11,721 bases of DNA from Acetobacteraceae bacterium (GTDB lineage: Bacteria; Pseudomonadota; Alphaproteobacteria; Acetobacterales; Acetobacteraceae), in NCBI GenBank assembly GCA_947478535.1, contig CANJXD010000133.1:1-11721 (forward strand), read 5' to 3'. The position numbers were made by a program, and so were the translations under genes. Shown here piece after piece: positions 4,943-11,708 of the stretch. Position 1 is the stretch's first letter, and each line of letters begins with the position of its first letter. The notes below the pieces were generated by a model, which was not told the origin of the DNA, did no database searches, and saw only the letters and a list, made by a program, of their open reading frames with translations.

Positions 4943-5941
4943 ATGCGCCGCCTCATTCCTCCCCTGCTGTTCCTTCTCATCCTCGCCGGCCTCGGGGCGG
5001 GCGGGTGGTGGTATGCGCGCCAGGCCTGGACAGCGCCGGGCCCCCTCGCCCAGCCCGCCCAGATCATCATCCCCCGCGGTGGCTCCGTCACGATCGGGGA
5101 GGCGCTGGCCGAGCGTGGGGTGATCCGCGATGTCCGCATCTTCATGGCGGCGACCTGGATGACCCGGAGTGAAGGCCAGCTCCGCGCCGCCGAATTCCAG
5201 TTCCCGGCCCGCGCCAGCCTGCGCGACGTGCTGGAGATTCTCCGCAAGGCCCGCCCGGTGCTGCGCCGGCTGACCATTCCGGAGGGCCTCACGGCCCGGC
5301 AGATCGCCGGCGTGCTCGAACGCGCGGAAGGGCTGCTGGGGGAGATGCCGCCGATCGTCGAAGGCGCCCTGCTGCCGGAAACCTACTCCTACCCCTGGGG
5401 TGAAAGCCGCGCTGCCTTCGTCCGCCGCGCCGAACAGGCGATGGACCAGGCGCTCGCCGAGATCTGGGCCGCCCGACAGCCCGGCCTGCCGCTCTCCAAT
5501 GCGCGGGAGGCGCTGATCCTTGCCTCGATCGTGGAGCGCGAAACCGGCCGGGGCGATGAACGCGCCCGCGTCGCCGGCGTCTTCATCAACCGGCTGCGGC
5601 GCGGCATGATGCTGCAATCCGATCCCACCACCGCCTATGCCGCCGCCGATGGCGGGGTGCTGGAACGGCCATTGACGCGCGCCGACCTCGAGCGGGAACA
5701 CCCCTTCAATACCTACCGCATCCGCGGCCTGCCGCCCGGCCCGATCGCCAGCCCGGGGCGCGATGCGCTGCGTGCCGTGACGCGGCCAGAGGGCACCGAA
5801 TTTCTTTACTTCGTCGCCGATGGCACGGGAGGCCACGCCTTCGCCCGCACGCTGGAGGATCACAACCGCAACGTCCTCCGCTGGCGGGAGATCGAGCGCA
5901 GCCGGCCTGGTTCCTCGCCCGGCGGCGCACCGACGCGGTGA
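4943..5941 (+). CDS. mltG: Endolytic murein transglycosylase (MltG, YceG family)
   Basis: MltG is an inner-membrane lytic transglycosylase that cuts nascent glycan strands, releasing a 1,6-anhydro end and helping to end peptidoglycan polymerisation. The 332-residue product has a short N-terminal membrane anchor (about residues 5-24) and a periplasmic remainder. A LysM-like part at about 40-110 is followed by the YceG catalytic domain: ALLPETYSYPWG, ILASIVERETG with the likely catalytic Glu198, LQSDPTTAYA, and HPFNTYRIRGLPPGPIASPG. The family length is about 330-350. The ATG at 4943 lacks a clean Shine-Dalgarno sequence (GAGG lies 14 bases upstream), but the next upstream in-frame codon but one is TAG (4937-4939), so it cannot start earlier. 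It commonly follows fabF in Alphaproteobacteria; here a terminator and two repeats intervene, implying its own promoter. Its stop overlaps the next gene. Confidence 0.93.
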   Translation: MRRLIPPLLFLLILAGLGAGGWWYARQAWTAPGPLAQPAQIIIPRGGSVTIGEALAERGVIRDVRIFMAATWMTRSEGQLRAAEFQFPARASLRDVLEILRKARPVLRRLTIPEGLTARQIAGVLERAEGLLGEMPPIVEGALLPETYSYPWGESRAAFVRRAEQAMDQALAEIWAARQPGLPLSNAREALILASIVERETGRGDERARVAGVFINRLRRGMMLQSDPTTAYAAADGGVLERPLTRADLEREHPFNTYRIRGLPPGPIASPGRDALRAVTRPEGTEFLYFVADGTGGHAFARTLEDHNRNVLRWREIERSRPGSSPGGAPTR

Positions 5942-6828
5942 GCACCGCCCCCACGCTGTCCGGCTTTCCCCTATGGTGGCGCATCCTGGTCATCGGCGGC
6001 CTCTGGGGGTCCTCCTTCCCCCTGCTGCGGCTGGTGGCGGTGGAGATGGACCCCTTCGCGCTCGGCGCCTGCCGTGGCGCCTTCGCGGCGGCGGGCGTGC
6101 TGATCTTCATGGCGGCGACCGGCCAACTCAAGGGCGGTGGCCCCAGCGTCTGGCGCGCCGCCCTCGTGCTCGGCACCTGCAATGGCTGGGTGCCGAATGT
6201 GCTGACGGCGGTGGCGCTGGACCGCATCGAGGCGGCGCCGGCGGCGCTGATCCATGCGGCAACGCCGCTGATCGTCGCCCTGATGGTCATCCCCCTGTTG
6301 CGAGAGGACCGGCCCGGTGCTCGCGGCGCGGCGGGGCTGCTGCTGGGCTTCGCCGGCATCGCCGTCATCCTCGGCCCGGCGGCGATTTCCGGCAGCGCGA
6401 GCTTCACCGGCGGGCTGCTGATCCTGATGTCAGGCGTCGCCTACGCCACCGGCACTGTTTATGCCCGGAAGGCGCGGCCGGGCGCCTCGGCGGGGTTGGT
6501 GCTGGGGCAGCAGCTGGTCTCCGGCAGCGTCGGCCTCGCGCTGTCGCTGCCAACGGCGGGGCTCGCGGGGTATGACCAGCCGGCCTGGGTCTATGGCGTC
6601 ATCGCCTTCCTCGCCATCGTCGCCTCCGCCCTGCCACTGTCGATGTTCCTGCGGCTGCTGACGCGGGCGCGGGTCACGGATGCGTCCATGGTCGGCTACA
6701 TCCAGCCGCCCTTCGCGGCCGGGGTGGGGGCGCTACTGCTTGGCGAATGGCCAGACCCCAGGGTGCTGCTGGGCGGCGCCATCGTGCTGGCCGGCGTCTG
6801 GCTGGCGACATCCCGGCCGAGGGCATGA
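5938..6828 (+). CDS. EamA/DMT-family transporter (RhaT-like permease)
   Basis: A 296-residue integral membrane protein with ten likely membrane segments, about residues 15-34, 41-60, 73-92, 99-120, 131-148, 157-175, 186-206, 217-238, 250-268 and 276-291. These form two EamA repeats. The first starts with GGLWGSSFPLLR, typical of drug/metabolite transporters; the second ends with the conserved IQPPFAAGVGALLLGE region (Glu270). The family exports metabolites such as amino acids or takes up small molecules; the substrate cannot be inferred. The GTG start is chosen because it overlaps the mltG stop as GTGA, implying coupling with mltG. The gene is followed by the 3' end of a convergent dehydrogenase gene 136 bases away. 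Confidence 0.88.
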   Translation: MSTAPTLSGFPLWWRILVIGGLWGSSFPLLRLVAVEMDPFALGACRGAFAAAGVLIFMAATGQLKGGGPSVWRAALVLGTCNGWVPNVLTAVALDRIEAAPAALIHAATPLIVALMVIPLLREDRPGARGAAGLLLGFAGIAVILGPAAISGSASFTGGLLILMSGVAYATGTVYARKARPGASAGLVLGQQLVSGSVGLALSLPTAGLAGYDQPAWVYGVIAFLAIVASALPLSMFLRLLTRARVTDASMVGYIQPPFAAGVGALLLGEWPDPRVLLGGAIVLAGVWLATSRPRA

Positions 6829-6850
6829 TGCGACAAGCCTTTGCTTTGGC

Positions 6851-6903
6851 CGCTGCGTGTCAGGGCTTTCAGGTTTGATTCCTGCGGGAATGCGGACGCA
6901 GCG
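6851..6903. other. Nested inverted repeats at the convergent EamA/SDR junction
   Basis: CGCTGCGT (6851-6858) is the exact inverse of ACGCAGCG (6896-6903). Between them ATTCC-TGCG-GGAAT (6878-6891) can form a second hairpin, and CAGG-TTTGATT-CCTG (6870-6884) an alternative one. It lies between the two gene ends, where terminators are expected, but no T-run follows on the plus strand. On the minus strand there is a T6 at 6946-6941 before it, with only a weak 5-bp stem (6984-6988 with 6948-6952) upstream. Confidence 0.3.
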
Positions 6904-6964
6904 CGGCGCATGATGGTGGAGTTACTTCCGCGATATCCGCAAAAAACCCGGCCAATCCCTCGCC

Positions 6965-7750
6965 TCACCCCTCCTGCGGCTTCGCCGGAGCCGCGCCGAG
7001 CAGACGGTTGCGCCAGCCCGGCGGCAGGGCGCCGATGATCCGGGACAGCGCATAAAGGCGGCGGGGATAGACGATGCGCAAACGCCGCGCCGCAAGGCCT
7101 TCCAGCGTCCGCCTCGCCGCGCGTTCCGGCGTCATCAGCCAGGGCATCGGGAAGGGGTTGCGGGCCGTCATCGGGGTGCGGATGTAGCCGGGGCAGACGG
7201 CGTGGAGGCGGATGCCCCGCCGGCGCTCGCTGGCGTCCAGCGCCTCCGCCCAGCGCTGCACCGTGGCCTTGCTGGCGCAATAGGCGGGCGCGCCGGGGGC
7301 GGCGACGAAGGCGGCGAGGCTGGCGATGACGGCGACCTGGCCGCGCAGCCCCCGCGCATCGGGCGCCTGTTCGGCCATGGCGGCGATGGCTGGTAAGGCG
7401 GTGTTCAGCACACCACCGATATTGGTCTCGAACACCCGTCGCACCTGGGCGGCGGGTTCCACACTGGTCCCCGTGCCGCCGGAGATGCCCGCATTGGCAA
7501 TGACGAGGTCAAGCCGCCCGGCGCTGGCGATCCAGCCTTCCATGGCCGGTCGATCCGTCACATCCAACACCAGCGGCCGGACACTGGCGCCGCGCGCCGC
7601 GCAGGCTTCCGCCACTTCAGCGAGCCGCCCGGCATCGCGGCCGGACAGGTGCAGGGTGATGCCGGGGCCGGCGCAGGCTTCGGCCAGGGCCCGGCCGAGG
7701 CCGGAGGTCGCGCCGGTGATCAGAACCGACTGCCAGGGATGTTCCGCCAC
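6965..7750 (-). CDS. SDR-family NAD(P)-dependent oxidoreductase
   Basis: A 261-residue classical short-chain dehydrogenase. It shows the cofactor motif TGATSGLG (12-19), acidic LDVTD (62-66), IANAG (84-88), structural Asn110, Ser144 in VIASLA, Tyr157 and Lys161 in YCASK, and CPGYIRTPM (186-194), so the full catalytic tetrad is present. A basic C-terminal tail (YPRRLYALSRIIGALPPGW, from 228) is seen in a subgroup of SDRs of unknown substrate; the tail may associate with the membrane, which is inference. The GTG at 7750-7748 is chosen because GGGAGGG lies 5 bases upstream and the protein starts just before the Rossmann fold. The frame stays open further upstream but only as an antisense shadow of yicC. 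It is transcribed opposite to all its neighbours except the RTX gene, between mltG-EamA and yicC-gmk. Confidence 0.88.
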   Translation of the reverse strand: MAEHPWQSVLITGATSGLGRALAEACAGPGITLHLSGRDAGRLAEVAEACAARGASVRPLVLDVTDRPAMEGWIASAGRLDLVIANAGISGGTGTSVEPAAQVRRVFETNIGGVLNTALPAIAAMAEQAPDARGLRGQVAVIASLAAFVAAPGAPAYCASKATVQRWAEALDASERRRGIRLHAVCPGYIRTPMTARNPFPMPWLMTPERAARRTLEGLAARRLRIVYPRRLYALSRIIGALPPGWRNRLLGAAPAKPQEG

Positions 7751-7781
7751 CTTGCCCTCCCGCGCCCGTGGGTGGACAAGG
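7750..7781. promoter_or_regulatory. Imperfect palindrome spanning the SDR/yicC divergent gap
   Basis: Bases 7750-7764 and the inverse of 7767-7781 match at 12 of 15 positions (CCTTGyCCwCCCrCG). The two start codons are only 36 bases apart. The palindrome contains the SDR ribosome-binding site (GGGAGGGCAAG, minus strand) and its mirror image GGGTGGACAAGG just before the yicC ATG. It might be an operator for both genes or only a by-product of two similar purine-rich leaders. Confidence 0.4.
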
Positions 7782-7786
7782 CCCCC

Positions 7787-8692
7787 ATGAGCAAGCTCGC
7801 CTCGATGACCGGTTTCGCCCGCGAGGGCGGCACCCTGCCGGATGGCACTTCCTTCGTCTGGGAACTCCGCAGCGTCAACGGGCGGGGGCTCGATCTGCGG
7901 CTGCGCCTCCCCGGCGGGCTGGATGCGCTGGAGCCGGCGCTGCGGGACGCCACGGGCAAGCGCCTCAAGCGGGGCAATGTCTCCGCCACCCTGACGGTGA
8001 AGCGGGAGGAACGGGCACCGCGCCTCACGCCCGACCCCGCCGCGCTGGACCAGGCGATCGCGCTGGCGCTGGCCGTCGCCGCCCGCATCCCCGGCGCGCC
8101 GGCGCCGACGGCCGAAGCCGTGCTCGCCATGCCCGGCGTGCTGCGGGCCGAGGTGGCGGAGCCCGAGGAAGGGGCGGAAGAAGCCCGGCGGCTTGCGCTG
8201 GCCGCCGCCTATGCCATGGCGCTGGACGGGCTGTTCGACAGCCGCGCCCGGGAAGGCGCGCAACTCGCGGCGATCCTCGGCGCGCTGCTGGAGGAGATTG
8301 CCGGGCTCAGGGACAAGGCGGCGGTCGAAGCCGCAGGCCAGCCGGCGGCGCAGCGGGCGCGGCTGCTCGAGAATCTGGCTGGTCTGCTCGGCGAGGGGGA
8401 TCTCCGCGCCCGGGTGCCGGAAGAACGCCTGGCCCAGGAAGTGGCGATGCTGGCGCAGCGTTCCGATGTGCGGGAGGAGTTGGACCGCCTCGGCGCGCAT
8501 GAGCATGAAGCGCGGCTGCTGCTCGCCTCCGGCGATGCGGTGGGACGAAAGCTCGAATTCCTCACCCAGGAGTTCGTGCGCGAAGCGAATACCCTGTGCA
8601 GCAAGAGCGCGAGCGTGGGCCTGACCCGCATCGGGCTGGAGCTGAAGGCGGCGATCGAGCGGCTGCGCGAGCAGGCCGCGAACGTGGAGTGA
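7787..8692 (+). CDS. yicC: YicC/YloC-family endoribonuclease
   Basis: The 301-residue product matches the YicC family along its whole length: SMTGFAR at 6-12, ELRSVNGRGLDLRLRLP at 26-42, a helical middle region, then QEVAMLAQRSDVREELDRL (217-235), GRKLEFLTQEFVREANTLCSKS (253-274) and the ending REQAANVE. Members are reported to be endoribonucleases; in E. coli YicC affects turnover of a small RNA. Family length is about 290. ATG 7787 gives the typical MSKLASMTGF start, with AAGG 4 bases upstream; an in-frame GTG at 7772 is possible but lacks a better site. gmk begins 5 bases after the stop, the yicC-gmk pairing usual in Alphaproteobacteria. Its promoter must overlap the start of the divergent SDR gene. 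Confidence 0.92.
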   Translation: MSKLASMTGFAREGGTLPDGTSFVWELRSVNGRGLDLRLRLPGGLDALEPALRDATGKRLKRGNVSATLTVKREERAPRLTPDPAALDQAIALALAVAARIPGAPAPTAEAVLAMPGVLRAEVAEPEEGAEEARRLALAAAYAMALDGLFDSRAREGAQLAAILGALLEEIAGLRDKAAVEAAGQPAAQRARLLENLAGLLGEGDLRARVPEERLAQEVAMLAQRSDVREELDRLGAHEHEARLLLASGDAVGRKLEFLTQEFVREANTLCSKSASVGLTRIGLELKAAIERLREQAANVE

Positions 8693-8697
8693 CGGGG

Positions 8698-9333
8698 ATG
8701 AGCGTGGCCCAGGCGTCCCGACGTGGAGTTTGTCTCGTACTGGCCGCCGCGCCAGGCGGGGGGAAGACCAGCGTATCCCGCAAGCTCCTGGAAATGGAGC
8801 CCGACCTCTCGCTGTCCGTCAGCGCGACAACGCGCCCGCCCCGGCCGGGCGAACGGCACGGCGTGCATTACTTCTTCAAGACGCCCGATGAGTTCGAGGC
8901 AATGGTCGCGGGCGATGAATTGCTCGAACACGCCGGCTTCCTCGGCCGCCGCTACGGCACGCCACGCGGCCCGGTGGAAGCGGCGCTGGCGGAGGGCAAG
9001 GACGTGCTGTTCGACATCGAATGGCAGGGCCATCGGCAACTGAAGGAAAAGCTGCCGCGCGATACCGTCGGCATCTTCCTGCTGCCACCCTCCATGCAGG
9101 AACTGGAACGCCGCATGCGCGGCCGCGCCCAGGACAGCGAGGAGGAGATCGGCCGCCGCATGGTCGTGGCGCGGGAGGAAATGAAGCACTGGGACGATTT
9201 CGCCCATGTGCTGGTGAACCGCGACTTCGAGGTGTGCGTCGCCGAGGTCCGCGCCATCCTGCACGCCGCGCGCACGACGCGGGACCGTCAGCCCTGGCTG
9301 CCCGGCTTCGTCAACGGGCTGCTGGGCGGGTAA
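8698..9333 (+). CDS. gmk: Guanylate kinase (Gmk)
   Basis: Gmk phosphorylates GMP to GDP with ATP, an essential cytoplasmic step of guanine nucleotide synthesis and recycling. The 211-residue product has normal length. The GMP-binding parts are intact: SATTRPPRPGE (42-52), GVHYFF (55-60), RRYGTPRGPVE (84-94) and DVLFDIEWQG (102-111), with the lid arginines in RGRAQDSEEEIGRR (141-154). The Walker A loop at 17-23 is AAPGGGK, where family members usually have forms such as GPSGVGK or APSGAGK; Lys23 and Thr24 remain. GGAG and GGGG precede the ATG and the yicC stop is 5 bases away, so the two are probably translated from one mRNA. Despite the loop variant, the rest of the protein leaves little doubt about identity. 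Confidence 0.94.
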   Translation: MSVAQASRRGVCLVLAAAPGGGKTSVSRKLLEMEPDLSLSVSATTRPPRPGERHGVHYFFKTPDEFEAMVAGDELLEHAGFLGRRYGTPRGPVEAALAEGKDVLFDIEWQGHRQLKEKLPRDTVGIFLLPPSMQELERRMRGRAQDSEEEIGRRMVVAREEMKHWDDFAHVLVNRDFEVCVAEVRAILHAARTTRDRQPWLPGFVNGLLGG

Positions 9334-9340
9334 AATCCTT

Positions 9341-10273
9341 ATGGGCGGCGTGATCGAAGTCGTCCTTCCCGTCTTCCTGCTGATCGGACTGGGGTTCGTG
9401 GCGGCGCGGCGGAAGCTGATGCCGCAGGCGGGCTTCGATGGGCTTTCGAGCTTCGTCTTCGCGCTGGCCGCGCCCTCGCTGATCTTCGTCGGCGGATCGC
9501 AGCCCCATGCGGGGGCGGGCGGCGCGGCGACGGTGCAGCTTTCCATGGCCATCGCGGTGTTTCTCGGCGCGGTGCTCCTCGGGCGGGTGTGGTTTTCCCT
9601 CAAGCTCACGGAAGCGGCGCTGTTCGCGCTGGCCTGCGTCTTCGGCAATTCGCTGATGATGGGCGTGCCGATCATCGTCTCCGCCTATGGCGCGCCCGGC
9701 GTGCCGCCGATGCTCGGCATCCTCGCGCTGCAGAGCATGGTGCTGTTGGCGCTGACCACGGTCCTGGCGGAGATTGGCATGGCAGCCCATGCGCCGTGGA
9801 AGCGCGTGGCGCGCACCACGGCGCTGGGGGTGGTCCGCAACCCCGTGGTGATGGCGGTGATCCTGGCCATGCTGGTCAGCTCCGCCGGGATCGCGATCCC
9901 GGGGCCACTGCGGCGGACGCTGGAATTGCTGGGCCAGGCCGCGCCCGGCGTTTCGCTGTTCTGCCTTGGCGGCGGGCTGGCGGCGATATCCGGGGCGGCG
10001 GCGTGGCGGGAGACAGCCACGATCTGCTCGGTGAAGCTGCTGGTCCTGCCCGGCCTGGTCTGGGGGCTGGGGTGGCTGGTGGGGCTTTCGCCGATCGACC
10101 TGGCCGTCGCGGTGACCATGGCGGCACTGCCGACGGGGGCCAATGCCTTCATCTTCGCGCGACGCTATACGTTGGGGATGGACCGTTCCGGCGCCGCCGT
10201 GGTGATCACCACGGCGCTGTCGATCTTCACCCTTTCCGCCCTGATCGGGCATTTCCGGGGAATGATGCCATGA
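9341..10273 (+). CDS. AEC-family transporter (auxin efflux carrier / malonate permease type)
   Basis: A 310-residue hydrophobic protein with about ten membrane segments in two halves. Diagnostic stretches are VFGNSLMMGVPII (100-112) in the first half, and KLLVLPGLVWGLG (232-244) and ALPTGANAFIFARRY (262-276) in the second. Members of this family move small organic acids or related compounds; bacterial examples include malonate permeases, and plant PIN proteins carry auxin. The substrate is unknown here. The ATG is 7 bases after the gmk stop, with GGGCGGG 10 bases upstream. Its stop overlaps the start of the amidohydrolase gene (ATGA), a tight coupling that suggests transporter and enzyme act on the same compound. 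Confidence 0.88.
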   Translation: MGGVIEVVLPVFLLIGLGFVAARRKLMPQAGFDGLSSFVFALAAPSLIFVGGSQPHAGAGGAATVQLSMAIAVFLGAVLLGRVWFSLKLTEAALFALACVFGNSLMMGVPIIVSAYGAPGVPPMLGILALQSMVLLALTTVLAEIGMAAHAPWKRVARTTALGVVRNPVVMAVILAMLVSSAGIAIPGPLRRTLELLGQAAPGVSLFCLGGGLAAISGAAAWRETATICSVKLLVLPGLVWGLGWLVGLSPIDLAVAVTMAALPTGANAFIFARRYTLGMDRSGAAVVITTALSIFTLSALIGHFRGMMP

Positions 10274-11658
10274 CGCTGGTGATCGAGCCGGGCTGGGTCT
10301 GGGACGCCGAGGCGGGGCTGCGCGCCGGGCAGCATGTGATCATCCGGGATGGGGTGATCGCCGATGTCGTGGCGGAGCGCCCGACCATGGAGGCGGAGCG
10401 CATCACCGCCCCCGATGCGCTGCTCCTGCCTGGCCTGATCAACTTGCACAATCACGCCATGTCCGGGCCGCTGTTCCGTGGCCTCGCCGATGACATCGCG
10501 CCGGGGGATCTGCCGGGGCATATCGTCTTCTCCCTCCTCATGCCGCTCGGCGATGTCGCGGCCGCGCTGATGACGGAGGAGGAGATCGGCGACACCGTGG
10601 AGATGGCGCTGCTGGAGGGGCTGCGCAGCGGCACGACGGCGCTGCTCGATACCTATCGCGTCCAGCAATGGCCCTTCATCGAGCGGGCGAAGCGGCTCGG
10701 CCTCAGGAGCTGGTCCACGCCCTACCTGTTCTCCGAGACCGTGGGGATGGGGGCGGATGGCAGGCCGATCTACACCCCGGCGGCGGAGACGGGGTTCGAG
10801 GCGACGCTGGCGCTGTTCGAGCGGTTCGATGAGGGGCCGCGCGGTGTCACCCGCGTCGGCTTCGGGCCGCATGGGCCGGACAGCAATACCCCGGAGTTGC
10901 TCCGCACCGTGGAGGCGAAGGCGCGGGAATTGAATACCATCGTGTCCATCCACGCCGCGCAGAACCCGATCGAGATCAGCCGCGTGAAGGCGGCGCAGGG
11001 CGTGGGCTCCATCGAGCATCTGCGGAACCTCGGGCTGCTGCGGCCCGGCGTGGTGCTGGCGCATGGGATGTTCGCCACCGATGAGGAGTTCGCGATGATC
11101 GCGCGGGAGGGCGCGGCGCTCGCCTCCTGCCCGCTCGCCTTCGCCCGCTCGGGCCGCTTCGTGCCGCTGGCGCGGATGGAAGCCGCGGGGCTGCGCCTCG
11201 GCATCGGGACGGATGGGGTGACGCTCGACATGCTGCACGAAATTCGCACCGCCTCCGTCTTCGCCAAGGTGCAGTCCGGCACGCCCCATGGGCTGGCGGC
11301 GCCGCGCATCCTGCGGGCGGCGACGCGGGACGCGGCGCTGGCGCTGGGGCGGGATGATCTCGGCCTGGTGGCGAAGGGCTGCCGGGCCGACCTCGTGATG
11401 TTCGACCTCGGATCCTCGCGCTACCAGCCGGTCTGGGACCCGCTGAAATCGCTGATCACCAACGGCAATGCGGCGGACCTTTCGCTGGCCATGGTGGAAG
11501 GGCGCGTGCTGCTTCGGGACGGCCGCGTGACGGTGGCCGATGAGCGGGCGGTGACGCGGCGCGGCCGGGCGGCGGTGGAGCGCGTGTGGCGGGAAGCGGC
11601 GCGGCGGGGTGCGATTCCGGCATCGATCGCATCCCGGGCCGCGATCCCGTTGCGATAG
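10270..11658 (+). CDS. Amidohydrolase of the TRZ/ATZ (cytosine deaminase-like) family
   Basis: The 462-residue product is a metal-dependent hydrolase with a TIM-barrel core between beta-sandwich parts formed by both ends. Expected metal ligands are His60 and His62 (INLHNH), His228 (SIHAA) and Asp315 (GIGTDG), with His265 in VLAHGMFATDEE as the usual substrate-side histidine. In related deaminases such as TM0936, and in triazine hydrolases, the residue three after the third histidine is a catalytic Glu; here it is Gln231 (HAAQ). The family hydrolyses C-N (deamination, amide) or C-Cl bonds of heterocycles; the substrate is not known. The ATG overlaps the stop of the AEC carrier by four bases, pointing to uptake and breakdown of one compound. 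An earlier start would run inside the carrier gene and lose homology. Confidence 0.9.
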   Translation: MTLVIEPGWVWDAEAGLRAGQHVIIRDGVIADVVAERPTMEAERITAPDALLLPGLINLHNHAMSGPLFRGLADDIAPGDLPGHIVFSLLMPLGDVAAALMTEEEIGDTVEMALLEGLRSGTTALLDTYRVQQWPFIERAKRLGLRSWSTPYLFSETVGMGADGRPIYTPAAETGFEATLALFERFDEGPRGVTRVGFGPHGPDSNTPELLRTVEAKARELNTIVSIHAAQNPIEISRVKAAQGVGSIEHLRNLGLLRPGVVLAHGMFATDEEFAMIAREGAALASCPLAFARSGRFVPLARMEAAGLRLGIGTDGVTLDMLHEIRTASVFAKVQSGTPHGLAAPRILRAATRDAALALGRDDLGLVAKGCRADLVMFDLGSSRYQPVWDPLKSLITNGNAADLSLAMVEGRVLLRDGRVTVADERAVTRRGRAAVERVWREAARRGAIPASIASRAAIPLR

Positions 11659-11675
11659 GGGGCTGCAACTCCCTA
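11656..11675 (+). other. Small hairpin at the end of the amidohydrolase gene
   Basis: TAGGGGG (11656-11662, starting with the stop codon) can pair with CTCCCTA (11669-11675) around a CTGCAA loop, with one G-T wobble. There is no T-run after it, so it is at best a weak terminator or mRNA-end structure. Confidence 0.3.
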
Positions 11676-11695
11676 ACCTGGGGACAACCACCAAC

Positions 11696-11703
11696 GGGAG
11701 AGG
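11696..11703 (+). promoter_or_regulatory. Ribosome-binding site of the next gene
   Basis: GGGAGAGG lies 5 bases before ATG 11709, a strong Shine-Dalgarno sequence that supports a real gene start at the edge of the window. Confidence 0.6.
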
Positions 11704-11708
11704 CTTTG

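Noticed and set aside
4676..5863. 395-codon minus-strand open frame covering mltG and the repeats
   Set aside because: Antisense to mltG; its C-terminal part is simply the translated 89-bp repeat twice (RPARRAERPNG-like), not a protein family.
6851..6903. tRNA-like pattern: outer stem plus a T-arm-like CAGG-TTTGATT-CCTG
   Set aside because: The span is too short for a tRNA (53 bases), the loop lacks the TTC core, and no anticodon or D arm can be placed.
6965..8506. Long minus-strand open frame giving a 513-residue SDR fusion
   Set aside because: Only the part from 7750 down is SDR-like. The upstream 250 residues are antisense to yicC, have no recognisable domain and low-complexity high-GC composition.
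8209..9675. 488-codon minus-strand open frame opposite yicC, gmk and the AEC gene
   Set aside because: Covers three well-supported plus-strand genes and shows no family motif.
10165..11694. 509-codon minus-strand open frame opposite the amidohydrolase
   Set aside because: Rich in Arg, Pro, His and Gln as expected of the reverse strand of a high-GC gene; the plus strand has a full, motif-complete amidohydrolase.
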